DNA of 7,163 nt from Deltaproteobacteria bacterium (GTDB lineage Bacteria; Myxococcota; Polyangia; Haliangiales; Haliangiaceae), in contig JAGSPR010000358.1 of assembly GCA_018262455.1 (NCBI GenBank), positions 1 through 7,163 on the forward strand. Reading direction: 5' to 3'. This document shows, piece after piece, positions 1 through 6,235 of this stretch; positions within the stretch are counted from its first letter, which is position 1; each line of letters starts with the position of its first letter. The notes under the pieces were generated by a model, which was not told the DNA's origin, did not search any database, and worked only from the letters and a program-made list of their open reading frames with translations. Both the position numbers and the translations under genes were made by a program.

Positions 1-65
1 GGGGAAATCTACCGATCCGGCCGCTCGCTCCGCCGAGTTACTCGATGTGGGTCAACGTATCCAGC

Positions 66-581
66 TCAGCGCGGGTGCAGCAGCCTGCGGATCACCGAGA
101 GGGTCTCCGCGTCGACGTGGCGCGAGCGATGGACCACGGAGCCGGTGCGATCGACGACGAGGAGCACCGGCAGGTTGGCGGCGCCCAGCTGGTCGGAGAA
201 CGCCAGCTCGGGATCGAGCGCGATCGGGTAGCCGATGCCGAGCTCCTTCGCGTAGGTGGCGACGTCGTCGGAGCGCTCGCCCGCGTTGACGCCGACCACG
301 ACGAGCCCGTCCGCCGAGAACGCCGAGGCGAGCCGCGTGATCTGTGGGACGGTGCGCTTGCACTCGCCGCACCAGCCGGCCCAGAAGTCGAGCACGACGA
401 CCTTGCCGCGGTAGCGCTCTGCGGCGACGAACGAGCTGGAGTCGCGACCGGCGCCGGGATCGGAGGAGAGATCGAATAGCCGACCCTGCGCGGGGAGCTG
501 GTGCGCCGCCGCGGGGGGCCGGGCCGAGACGCATCCGGCCAGCACGGCGACGAGGAGCAGCAGCCACGGACGCCCGTTCAC
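66..581 (-). CDS. TlpA-like thioredoxin-fold lipoprotein
   Basis: Predicted envelope-anchored thiol-disulfide oxidoreductase of the TlpA/ResA type, 171 residues. The GTG start at 581 is chosen because it directly precedes a lipoprotein signal: Arg4, then hydrophobic LLLLVAVLAGC with lipobox LAGC and lipidated Cys17. Val at +2 suggests outer-membrane rather than inner-membrane retention. The thioredoxin domain covers about residues 35-171. The redox motif is WCGEC at 70-74 (Cys71 and Cys74), within LDFWAGWCGECKRTVPQI, and the cis-proline is Pro138 in NLPVLLVVDRTG. The start overlaps the DUF3570 stop as GTGA (578-581), implying translational coupling. An in-frame ATG at 668 exists but lies inside the upstream gene and would bury the signal peptide. 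By family knowledge such proteins reduce or exchange disulfides outside the cytoplasm. The partner here is unknown; the Cys-rich DUF4266 protein of the same operon is an inferred candidate. Confidence 0.9.
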   Translation of the reverse strand: MNGRPWLLLLVAVLAGCVSARPPAAAHQLPAQGRLFDLSSDPGAGRDSSSFVAAERYRGKVVVLDFWAGWCGECKRTVPQITRLASAFSADGLVVVGVNAGERSDDVATYAKELGIGYPIALDPELAFSDQLGAANLPVLLVVDRTGSVVHRSRHVDAETLSVIRRLLHPR

Positions 582-1711
582 AGGGCCTTGCCGATCCCGA
601 ACGACACGGCGGTGATGTGCAGATCGTTGCTGCGCTGGTAGCGCAAGACCTCGGCCGACACCGACCACTTCGCGAGCGGCCCACGATCGCGCACGGTCGC
701 GAGCTGGAAGCTGACCTCGTTCGCGCGGAGGGCGGCGAGGTCGGAGTCAGAGGTGCGCAAGAGGTCGGCGGCGAACGGGGCCGCGAGCGCGGTCGTGAAG
801 AAGTCGACGCTGGTCTGGCGGTGGTAGCGATAGCCGCCCCGCACGTACAGCCAGCTCGCGAGGTACTGATAGAGGCTCGCATCGACGGTGTGAGCGCGCA
901 GCCCGAAGTCGTCGAGGTACGCGCGGTACCTGGCCTTGATCGTCGAGTGGGTGACCGGGACGTGCTGGGCGATCCGCACCGACGCCGCGTGGCGCACGCG
1001 ATCGCGGGGCAGCACCTCGTCGGTGAGCAGGCCGTTGGCGGTCGGCACCGCGTTCCACCCGGTGTGCAGCGTGCCGTGCTGGTAGGTCACGCCGTAGCTG
1101 CCGTCGAGGACCGTGGTCGGAGACAGCAACTGCGACACCCCGAGGTTGAGGCTCGAGGTCTCGCGCGCGGTCTTGCCGAGGTAGTTGCCGAAGTGGTTGT
1201 GGTTGTCGAACACGTCGAGCCCGAACGAGCCATTGATCGAGATCGTGGCGTTGTCATCGGCGAGGCTACGCCGCCAGCCGGCACCCACGGTGCCACCACC
1301 GATCCACTCCTCGCCGTGCGCGACCACGCGGGTGGTGAACGTGTCGTGCTCCGAGACCTTGAACGCGGAGCGCAGGTCGAAGTCGCCCGCGACGTTGCGG
1401 CGCGACGCGGAGGTCGTCGCATCGACCGCATCGGGAGACGCCGCCGTGATCGCATCGAGCGGGACCGCGACCGTGTGCACGACGCGCGCGCTCTGCCGGA
1501 TCGTGAGGAACGCCGACGGCTGGATGATGTACATCGCCTCGCTGCCGGGTTCACCGAGGGCCTGGCCCCGGGCCTGGAACCCGGTGCCGCGCTGATCGAG
1601 GTACGTGGTGCGAAGCTGGACGTCCTCGATCCGCCACCCCGGGTCGAGGCCGATGATCTCGGCGTCGCTCGGATCGGCGTAGGACGGCTGCAGCCCCGCC
1701 ACCGCGATCAC
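578..1711 (-). CDS. DUF3570 outer-membrane beta-barrel protein, start codon uncertain
   Basis: Recognised as a DUF3570 protein, a family of roughly 400-residue predicted outer-membrane beta-barrels of unknown function. Family-like segments are VPLDAITAASPDAVDATTSA, then STIKARYRAYLDDFGLRAHT and the YRYHRQTSVDFF stretch; alternating strands run to the C-terminus. The stop at 578-580 overlaps the thioredoxin GTG. The start is the problem. A plausible signal peptide, RVVVCSVIAVAGLQPSYA followed by D, is encoded from 1729 downward, but the codon before it (1732-1730) is GTC, the last codon shared with the adjacent 66-bp repeats. The coordinate given here, GTG 1711, is the first standard start past the repeat, but it would leave a 12-residue signal with no basic residue. 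Longer in-frame starts (GTG 1930 and 1936, ATG 2017) exist only inside the DUF4266 gene and would prefix about 66-95 repeat-derived residues. The family call is firm; whether the gene is normally translated is not. Confidence 0.82.
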   Translation of the reverse strand: MIAVAGLQPSYADPSDAEIIGLDPGWRIEDVQLRTTYLDQRGTGFQARGQALGEPGSEAMYIIQPSAFLTIRQSARVVHTVAVPLDAITAASPDAVDATTSASRRNVAGDFDLRSAFKVSEHDTFTTRVVAHGEEWIGGGTVGAGWRRSLADDNATISINGSFGLDVFDNHNHFGNYLGKTARETSSLNLGVSQLLSPTTVLDGSYGVTYQHGTLHTGWNAVPTANGLLTDEVLPRDRVRHAASVRIAQHVPVTHSTIKARYRAYLDDFGLRAHTVDASLYQYLASWLYVRGGYRYHRQTSVDFFTTALAAPFAADLLRTSDSDLAALRANEVSFQLATVRDRGPLAKWSVSAEVLRYQRSNDLHITAVSFGIGKAL

Positions 1712-1729
1712 GGAGCAGACGACGACGCG

Positions 1730-1866
1730 GACGCTAGTTCGCGTTGCGCCGTGACCCTTCGGGTCACCAAGTCCGCTTCGCGGCCTTGCCTCGCTGACGC
1801 TAGTTCGCGTTGCGCCGTGACCCTTCGGGTCACCAAGTCCGCTTCGCGGCCTTGCCTCGCTGACGC
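1730..1866. repeat. Two tandem copies of a 66-bp unit
   Basis: Copy 1 is 1730-1795 and copy 2 is 1796-1861. The identity continues 5 bases into a third partial copy, so 1730-1800 matches 1796-1866 without a mismatch over 71 bases. The unit is 22 codons and has no stop in the DUF3570 frame, where it reads ARPRSGLGDPKGHGATRTSV plus two residues, twice. Each copy contains a perfect hairpin GTGACCC-TTC-GGGTCAC (1751-1767 and 1817-1833) and a smaller CCGC-TTC-GCGG (1773-1783 and 1839-1849). Perfect identity implies recent duplication or active homogenisation. The copies abut the first unique codon of the DUF3570 signal peptide. Confidence 0.95.
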
Positions 1867-1870
1867 GAGG
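1855..1870. repeat. Hairpin at the repeat edge
   Basis: CCTCGC (1855-1860) and GCGAGG (1865-1870) form a 6-bp perfect stem with the tetraloop TGAC. It straddles the end of the second 66-bp copy and the start of unique sequence, so it is not repeated for copy 1. There is no T-tract on either strand to suggest a terminator. Confidence 0.5.
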
Positions 1871-1885
1871 GGCGCCGCAGACTAC

Positions 1886-1914
1886 GCGGGGAACGCGCCT
1901 TCGGCGCTCCCCGC
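1886..1914 (-). repeat. Bulged hairpin starting at the DUF4266 stop codon
   Basis: On the plus strand GCGGGGA (1886-1892), a 2-base bulge AC, GCGCC (1895-1899), loop TTC, GGCGC (1903-1907) and TCCCCGC (1908-1914) form a 12-bp stem. On the gene strand the loop reads GAA. The 5' end of the gene-strand hairpin is the last base of the DUF4266 TAG. It could work as a transcript-end or processing structure, but no T-run follows. The shared loop type links it to the hairpins in the neighbouring 66-bp repeats. Confidence 0.7.
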
Positions 1915-2135
1915 TAGTTCGTGCAGCCACAGCCACCCCCGGCGGGCTCGCCGTCGCCACCGGCGGCCCCTTCGCGTGCCGTGTGGATCTTCGCGTGCGC
2001 CTTGTCGCGCAGGACATCCTCGTCGGGCTGCATCGTGGGATCGGCCAGGTGCTGGCGGCGATTGCGCGGCACGATCCGACACGCCGACGTCAACACCAGC
2101 ACGAGCGCGATCACCCAGAGCGCGCGGAACTTCAT
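1914..2135 (-). CDS. DUF4266 small Cys-rich lipoprotein
   Basis: A 73-residue protein recognised as DUF4266, a family of small lipoproteins of unknown function. A basic start (Lys2, Arg4) is followed by hydrophobic ALWVIALVLVLTSAC with lipobox TSAC and lipidated Cys19. The mature part carries the family-type HLADPTMQPD at 29-38, AREGAAGG at 53-60 and the terminal GGGCGCTN with Cys69 and Cys71. The ATG at 2135 is the only start giving the full signal; the ribosome site before it is weak. It lies 39 bases after the aminopeptidase gene and directly before the DUF3570 barrel, the usual gene order of this cassette. The last two codons and the stop fall in CGAACTAGCG, a 10-mer also found in both 66-bp repeats, so the final Thr-Asn-stop may be element-derived. 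The two tail cysteines could bind a metal or be substrates of the thioredoxin; that is inference. Confidence 0.88.
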   Translation of the reverse strand: MKFRALWVIALVLVLTSACRIVPRNRRQHLADPTMQPDEDVLRDKAHAKIHTAREGAAGGDGEPAGGGCGCTN

Positions 2136-2174
2136 CTGGCCGACATACTACGTCAGCTCACTCCCGATCGGGAG

Positions 2175-4898
2175 CTACTGCTTCTTGAGGAACGCCACGA
2201 CGCCCGGGGTCTGCGCCTTGCGTGCGGCAGCGCACAAGCTCAGCTGCTCGAGCGCCTGGGCCATGACCCGGGGGCCGCCGTCGAGCTTCGCGATGCGGGG
2301 ACCGAAGAACGCCTCGATCTCCGGCTTGTGGCTGTCGTCGCACAGCGAGACGAACGTGAACGCCATGTACGGCCGGTAGGCCTCGGGCAGCTTGTTCGAG
2401 ATCTCGTCGAAGTGCTGCTTCACGAACTCGAGCGCCGCTAGCCGCGTCCGGCGCTCGGCGAACCCGCCCTGGAGCAGCCCCGTCGCCTCGCGGAGCTCGA
2501 ACTCGTCGGTGAGGACGATCGCCATCGCCTGCGCCACGAGCTTGGGATCGATGAAGCCGCCCATCGCCCCGAGCAGCTTGCCGCGCTCGGTTCGATCGGT
2601 GGCCTGCTTCGCATCGGCGTGCAGGCGATCGAACAGCTTCTGGTCGCCGTAGCGCGCGGCGGTCTCGAGCACCAGCCCGACGAGCTCGGGCTCGACCGCC
2701 TGGTGATCGTCGAGCCACTTCCACGCGAGCGCGCTCGCCTGCTTGATCAGCTCGGGATCGCGGCCGATGCCCGCGACGAGGGACAGCAGGGTGGGGCGCA
2801 GCTGCTTGGTGTTGTCGTCCTCGCCCTGCTTGCTCTGCCAGCCCAGCTCGCGGGCCCGCGCACGGTACAGCTTCGCGATCAGGCGCTCGTAGTTCGGGCG
2901 CAAGGCGTCGGGGACCATCTCGTCGATCCCGGCGACGACGCCGATCGACGCGTCCACGATGTGACGGCTCGTCTCGCGGGACAGCGTGTCGACGAGCGCC
3001 AGCGCGACGCCCTTGCCGACGTCACCGCTCGCGACGAGCGCGTTGACATCGCCGATCAAGCCCACCCGCTCGGGCAAGCTCAGCGCCTTGCTCGCGCGGG
3101 CGAGCAGGTGGTCCAGCAGCTTGCCCTTCGGCAGCATGCGGTAGTAACCGAGGCCGGCCTCGTTCGGCAGGACCCAGTCGGGGCAGGTCTTCGCGGTCAG
3201 CGCCAGCTCGCCGGTCTCCGCGCCGAGCGTGGTGCAGTCGCGTCCGGTCGCCTGGCCGGCGCCCCAGCGGACGCAGATCGGGAGCTGCCAGGTCCGCTTG
3301 GCATCGATCTTCGAGCCGGTCGGGACATAGCGACGCTGGGCGAGCGCGAGCGTCGGCGGCGCGCCCGGCTTGCACGACAGCTCGAACGACACGAGCGGGA
3401 CGCCGCTCTGGAGGACGAAGCCGTCGAACACCGGCTTCAGATCCTTGCCCGCGGCCGCGGTCATCTCGGCGACGAAGTCGTCGTACGTCGCGTTACCCCA
3501 GGCGTGCTTCGCGAGGTACTGGCGCACGCCCTTCTGGAACACGTCGGCGCCGATGTGGCGCTCGAGCATCGTCAGCACCGCTTCGCCCTTGGCGTACGTG
3601 ATGCCGTCGAACGCGTTCGAGATGTCGTTCGCGGTCGCGATCGGCTGGCGGATCGCGCGTGCCGAATCGAGGCTGTCCGCGCCCATCACCCTGGCCTTCG
3701 AGGCCACCTGCTCGACGGCAACGTCCCAGTCCGGCTTCCACTTCTCGACGACCTTGCCCTCCATCCAGCTCGCGAACGACTCGTTGAGCCACGTGTCGTC
3801 CCACCACGCGAGCGTGACGTAGTCACCGAACCACATGTGCGCGAGCTCGTGGGCGGTCACCACCGCGAACGACTTCCGCTTGCCGAGCGTCATGTCCGCT
3901 GGCTTGGTCACGAGGAGCTCCTGGCGGTACGTGATGAGTCCCGGGTTCTCCATCGCGCCGGCGTTGAACACCGACACCGCGACGAGGTCGAGCTTGTCGT
4001 ACGGGTACGGGATCCCGAAGTAGTCCTCCAGCAGATCGAGCAGCGGGCGGGTGGTCGCGACCGCGTACTCGACATCGTGGGTCCGGCCGCGTGGCACGAC
4101 GATCCGGATCGGCGCGCCGCCGCGGGACTTGCCGGCATCGACCATCTCGAACGGCCCGACGGCGAACGCCACGAGGTACGCCGGCAGCGGCCGGGTCTCG
4201 GCGAACTTGACGAGCTTGTAGCCATTGGCTTCGGCGTGCTCCGAGACCATCGGCGTGTTCGAGACCGCGACGAGGTCCTGCTTGGTGCGGATCGCGAGCG
4301 ACCACGGCACCTTGAACGACGGCTCGTCGAAGCACGGGAAGGCCTGGCGCGCGTCGGTCGACTCGAACTGGGTGAACGTGTACCAGTCGTTGCCTTCCTT
4401 CGCGGTGTAGATGCCGTCGCCGTCGTTGCGGTGCTGCTTGCCGCGGTACTTGATGGTGAGGGTGGCGCGGCCCTTGCCGAGGGCGTGCGGCACCACGAGC
4501 CCGACGAGCTTCGTGGCGTAGACCGGTCGCGCGACCAGCCGCTCGCCGGCGACCTGGAACGCGGCCTCGTCGATCTTGATCTCGTCGCCGTGCAACCACA
4601 GCACCGAGACCGGCGAGCCGACCTCGAGCTCGGTCGTGATCGTCCCCGTGAAGTCCTCGCTCGCCGGGTCGATCGTCAGCTCGACGGCGTTGCGAACCGG
4701 CCGCACCGTCGTCGGCAACCGCAGCTCCGGGGGCGTGGGATCGGTAGCCGGCGCACCGGCACCGGATCCCGCTGTGGCGGTCTTCGCCGCCGGTCCGGTG
4801 CCCGGTGCGATGCCCGGCGCGGTGGCCGGCCCACACGAGAGCAACGTGAAGCCGAGGGTGACGATCGAGAGCCAGGGAGCGCGCATGGCGCGCAGCAT
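2175..4898 (-). CDS. M1-family zinc aminopeptidase, lipoprotein
   Basis: Predicted 907-residue zinc metallo-aminopeptidase of family M1, which removes N-terminal residues from peptides. The N-terminus is a lipoprotein signal (MLRAMRAPWL, hydrophobic core, lipobox LLSC with Cys22), followed by a low-complexity Ala/Pro/Gly/Thr linker to about residue 56. The N-terminal beta domain spans about 60-260. The substrate-binding GAMEN motif is at 314-318. Zinc ligands are HELAH (His350, His354) with general base Glu351 and third ligand Glu373 in WLNESFASW, 18 residues later. Tyr435 in ITYAKGEAVL fits the transition-state tyrosine. A helical ERAP1-like C-terminal region fills about 550-907. The catalytic set is complete, so the enzyme should be active in the periplasm or on the outer membrane. 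ATG 4898 is preceded by a weak GGTGA at 10 bases; ATG 4886 is also possible. It follows the ROK gene by 30 bases and precedes DUF4266 by 39, so co-transcription is likely. Confidence 0.95.
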   Translation of the reverse strand: MLRAMRAPWLSIVTLGFTLLSCGPATAPGIAPGTGPAAKTATAGSGAGAPATDPTPPELRLPTTVRPVRNAVELTIDPASEDFTGTITTELEVGSPVSVLWLHGDEIKIDEAAFQVAGERLVARPVYATKLVGLVVPHALGKGRATLTIKYRGKQHRNDGDGIYTAKEGNDWYTFTQFESTDARQAFPCFDEPSFKVPWSLAIRTKQDLVAVSNTPMVSEHAEANGYKLVKFAETRPLPAYLVAFAVGPFEMVDAGKSRGGAPIRIVVPRGRTHDVEYAVATTRPLLDLLEDYFGIPYPYDKLDLVAVSVFNAGAMENPGLITYRQELLVTKPADMTLGKRKSFAVVTAHELAHMWFGDYVTLAWWDDTWLNESFASWMEGKVVEKWKPDWDVAVEQVASKARVMGADSLDSARAIRQPIATANDISNAFDGITYAKGEAVLTMLERHIGADVFQKGVRQYLAKHAWGNATYDDFVAEMTAAAGKDLKPVFDGFVLQSGVPLVSFELSCKPGAPPTLALAQRRYVPTGSKIDAKRTWQLPICVRWGAGQATGRDCTTLGAETGELALTAKTCPDWVLPNEAGLGYYRMLPKGKLLDHLLARASKALSLPERVGLIGDVNALVASGDVGKGVALALVDTLSRETSRHIVDASIGVVAGIDEMVPDALRPNYERLIAKLYRARARELGWQSKQGEDDNTKQLRPTLLSLVAGIGRDPELIKQASALAWKWLDDHQAVEPELVGLVLETAARYGDQKLFDRLHADAKQATDRTERGKLLGAMGGFIDPKLVAQAMAIVLTDEFELREATGLLQGGFAERRTRLAALEFVKQHFDEISNKLPEAYRPYMAFTFVSLCDDSHKPEIEAFFGPRIAKLDGGPRVMAQALEQLSLCAAARKAQTPGVVAFLKKQ

Positions 4899-4928
4899 AG
4901 AGGATCGATCACCCGGTCACGAGGGTCG

Positions 4929-5684
4929 CTAGACGCTTCGTCGTGCGGGAGTGTCGTGCCACAGCGCGATGCCGCCGAGCAGCCCGGCGACGTTCTGGGT
5001 GATCTCGACGTTCGCCGGCAGGTCGAGCTTCACCTTCTTGGCGTTGCCGCCGCCCAGGTAGAGCTTGCGCGGGTTCCAGATCGGCAGCACCTGGTCGATC
5101 ACCTCCTGGACCCGCTTGTTCCACTTCTTCTTGCCGACCTTCTCGAGCGCCTTCACCCCGACGTACTGCTCGTAGGTCTTGCCCTTGGCGAACGGGTGGT
5201 GGGCGAGCTCGAGGTTGGGGACGTACACGCCGTCGTTGAAGACCGCGCAGCCGAGGCCGGTCCCGAGGGTGAGGATCATCTCGACGCCCTGGCCCTCGAT
5301 GACGCCGTAGCCCTGGACCCCGGCGTCGTTGAGCACGCGGACCGGGCGCGACACGTGCTCGCGGAGCGCACGCGCGAGATCGAAGCCGCGCCACGCCACG
5401 TCGAGGTTCGGGGCGGTCATCGTGACGCCGTCCATCACGACGCCCGGGAACCCGACGCTGACGCGGTCGAAGTCGCCGAGCTGCTCGAGCAGCGTCCAGA
5501 TCGCGGCGAGCACCGCCTCGGGAGTCGCCGGGCGAGGCGTGTCGAGCCGCGCCTTCTCCGTGAGCGCGAGCCCGGCGACATCGAGCACCAGCGCCTTGAC
5601 ACCCGTGCCGCCGATGTCGATCGCGAGCGTCCGGGTCTCCGATGCGGTACGGGGCGATTGCGTGGTCGTGAGGAGGGCAGACAT
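4929..5684 (-). CDS. ppgK: ROK-family glucokinase, polyphosphate-glucokinase-like
   Basis: Predicted cytoplasmic sugar kinase, 251 residues, most like polyphosphate/ATP glucokinases of the ROK superfamily, which make glucose 6-phosphate. Visible motifs are the phosphate-binding AIDIGGTGVKALVLDVAG at 21-38, TPRPATP at 49-55, GFPGVVMDGVTMTAPNLD at 78-95, LND with catalytic Asp120, the second phosphate loop LTLGTGLG at 138-145, and LYLGGGNAKKV near 208-218. The Cys-rich zinc motif of many ROK kinases and repressors is absent, as in polyphosphate glucokinases, and there is no DNA-binding domain. Where the related enzymes read GH after the conserved Glu, this one reads LELAHH (158-163). ATG 5684 and ATG 5693 are both possible; 5693 has AAGGGGGG 11 bases upstream, inside a hairpin. 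The frame stays open to an ATG at 5798, but that part translates hairpin sequence and lacks family similarity. Polyphosphate use is inferred from family resemblance. Confidence 0.85.
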   Translation of the reverse strand: MSALLTTTQSPRTASETRTLAIDIGGTGVKALVLDVAGLALTEKARLDTPRPATPEAVLAAIWTLLEQLGDFDRVSVGFPGVVMDGVTMTAPNLDVAWRGFDLARALREHVSRPVRVLNDAGVQGYGVIEGQGVEMILTLGTGLGCAVFNDGVYVPNLELAHHPFAKGKTYEQYVGVKALEKVGKKKWNKRVQEVIDQVLPIWNPRKLYLGGGNAKKVKLDLPANVEITQNVAGLLGGIALWHDTPARRSV

Positions 5685-5700
5685 GCCCCTCATGGTACCG

Positions 5701-5719
5701 AAAACCCCCCTTGCGGGGG
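5701..5719 (-). terminator. Terminator-like or RBS-masking hairpin before ppgK
   Basis: On the gene strand CCCCC (5719-5715), loop GCAA, GGGGG (5710-5706), then G and TTTT (5704-5701). This is a short G/C stem with a brief T-run, 8 bases before ATG 5693. It could end readthrough from the upstream small gene, act as an attenuator, or hide the AAGGGGGG that would serve as ribosome site. The stem is only 5 bp and the T-run only 4 bases, so intrinsic termination would be modest. Confidence 0.4.
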
Positions 5720-5736
5720 CCCCGAGCCAGTCGATC

Positions 5737-5784
5737 GGGTTCGGTCCGCGTCCCGAGGACCGAAACCACCTTGGGTTTCGGTCC
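5737..5784 (-). promoter_or_regulatory. Three-arm inverted-repeat leader of ppgK
   Basis: Read on the gene strand, arm 1 is GGACCGAAACC (5784-5774), arm 2 is GGTTTCGGTCC (5767-5757) and arm 3 is GGACCGAACCC (5747-5737). Arms 1 and 2 pair perfectly over 11 bp with a 6-base loop. Arms 2 and 3 pair over 10 of 11 with a 9-base loop. The pairings are mutually exclusive. A 5-bp stem CCCGA/TCGGG (5739-5735 with 5725-5721) overlaps arm 3 and abuts the T-tailed hairpin. The layout resembles an attenuator, but a degenerate repeat element could give the same pattern. Confidence 0.4.
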
Positions 5785-5925
5785 CATCCCTTCGCCATGG
5801 AGCGCGCGAACGAGATCGAGATCTGGTCGATCGAGGGGTATCAAGACTTGATGAACAGGCGCGCCGGGCGGACCTCGAGCCTTCGCGATCGAAGCTCGGT
5901 CAGCTCCCTGAATCCGCCACGGTTG

Positions 5926-5966
5926 CGTGATCGCGCTCGTGCCGATGCGCTCGTCGTGCGATCACG
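5926..5966. repeat. 9-bp inverted repeat at the small-gene stop
   Basis: CGTGATCGC (5926-5934) and GCGATCACG (5958-5966) are perfect complements separated by 23 bases. The right arm covers the stop codon of the 65-residue gene. There is no T-run, so it would at best be a Rho-independent-like stem without a tail or a 3' protective structure. The rest of 5785-5925 shows only short hairpins (for example ATCAA-GAC-TTGAT near 5840-5852 and CTTCG-CGAT-CGAAG at 5881-5894) and no supported gene. Confidence 0.35.
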
Positions 5967-6159
5967 CTCGGGAAGATTCGTCCTCGATCACCGCCGGCAC
6001 GTCCATGAGCGGTCGCGCCGAACGCTCGGACTCGCGATCGATGACCTCGGCGCTGGGTCTGGCCTTGGGATCCTGGTCGTTTCGAGCAACCTCGACAGAT
6101 TCCACGGGCTCGATCGGCTTGGGCTTGCGAGATGGTTTGAACCGTTGCTTCCTTGGCAT
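5962..6159 (-). CDS. Small highly charged hypothetical protein
   Basis: Encodes 65 residues of unrecognised family. The ATG at 6159 is supported by a strong ribosome site: ACAGGGAG at 6173-6166, 6 bases before the start. The first 15 residues (MPRKQRFKPSRKPKP) hold seven Lys/Arg, and the remainder is rich in Glu, Asp, Pro and Ser, ending IEDESSRA. There is no signal peptide, membrane segment or cysteine; it looks disordered and could bind nucleic acid or a ribosomal surface through its basic head. It is co-directional with ppgK but separated by about 270 bases with hairpins, so it is probably its own unit. The frame is open further up to 6315, but that extension lacks a ribosome site and covers the divergent intergenic region. 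Confidence 0.6.
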   Translation of the reverse strand: MPRKQRFKPSRKPKPIEPVESVEVARNDQDPKARPSAEVIDRESERSARPLMDVPAVIEDESSRA

Positions 6160-6165
6160 TTGTGA

Positions 6166-6173
6166 CTCCCTGT
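6166..6173 (-). promoter_or_regulatory. Ribosome binding site of the small gene
   Basis: The gene strand reads ACAGGGAG then TCACAA then ATG at 6159. It is the clearest Shine-Dalgarno sequence in the window and fixes the start of the 65-residue protein. Confidence 0.6.
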
Positions 6174-6235
6174 TCTCCGCACGACTCCGAGCAACATCCG
6201 TGCGCACCCGGCGCGACCACGGCGCACCTCCGGTG

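Noticed and set aside
1..65. A further gene or terminator left of the thioredoxin gene
   Set aside because: No ATG or GTG start on the minus strand and only a 4-bp CGAG-TTA-CTCG stem; too little sequence to call anything.
1730..1866. CRISPR array
   Set aside because: Only two copies, directly adjacent with no variable spacers, and each longer than usual CRISPR repeats; no cas genes in view.
1712..2017. N-terminal extension of DUF3570 from ATG 2017
   Set aside because: It would overlap the well-supported DUF4266 gene by over 100 bases and place about 95 mostly repeat-derived residues before a signal peptide; kept only as a possibility.
2161..2174. CTCCC-GATC-GGGAG palindrome right after the aminopeptidase stop as a terminator
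   Set aside because: The stem is 5 bp with no T-run, and the next gene follows at once; it does not support termination.
344..2188. Plus-strand open frame (614 codons) opposite the cassette
   Set aside because: It is antisense to the thioredoxin, DUF3570 and DUF4266 genes and passes through the repeats; composition is that of a shadow frame.
5685..5798. N-terminal extension of the kinase, or a leader peptide, from ATG 5798
   Set aside because: There is no ribosome site, the residues are translation of the inverted repeats, and the frame runs without a stop into the kinase so it cannot be a separate leader peptide.
2619..5930. Very long plus-strand open frame (1103 codons) spanning the aminopeptidase and kinase genes
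   Set aside because: It is antisense to two genes with complete family motifs, its translation is Arg/Leu/Asp/Glu-rich without domains, and such frames are expected opposite GC-rich coding DNA.
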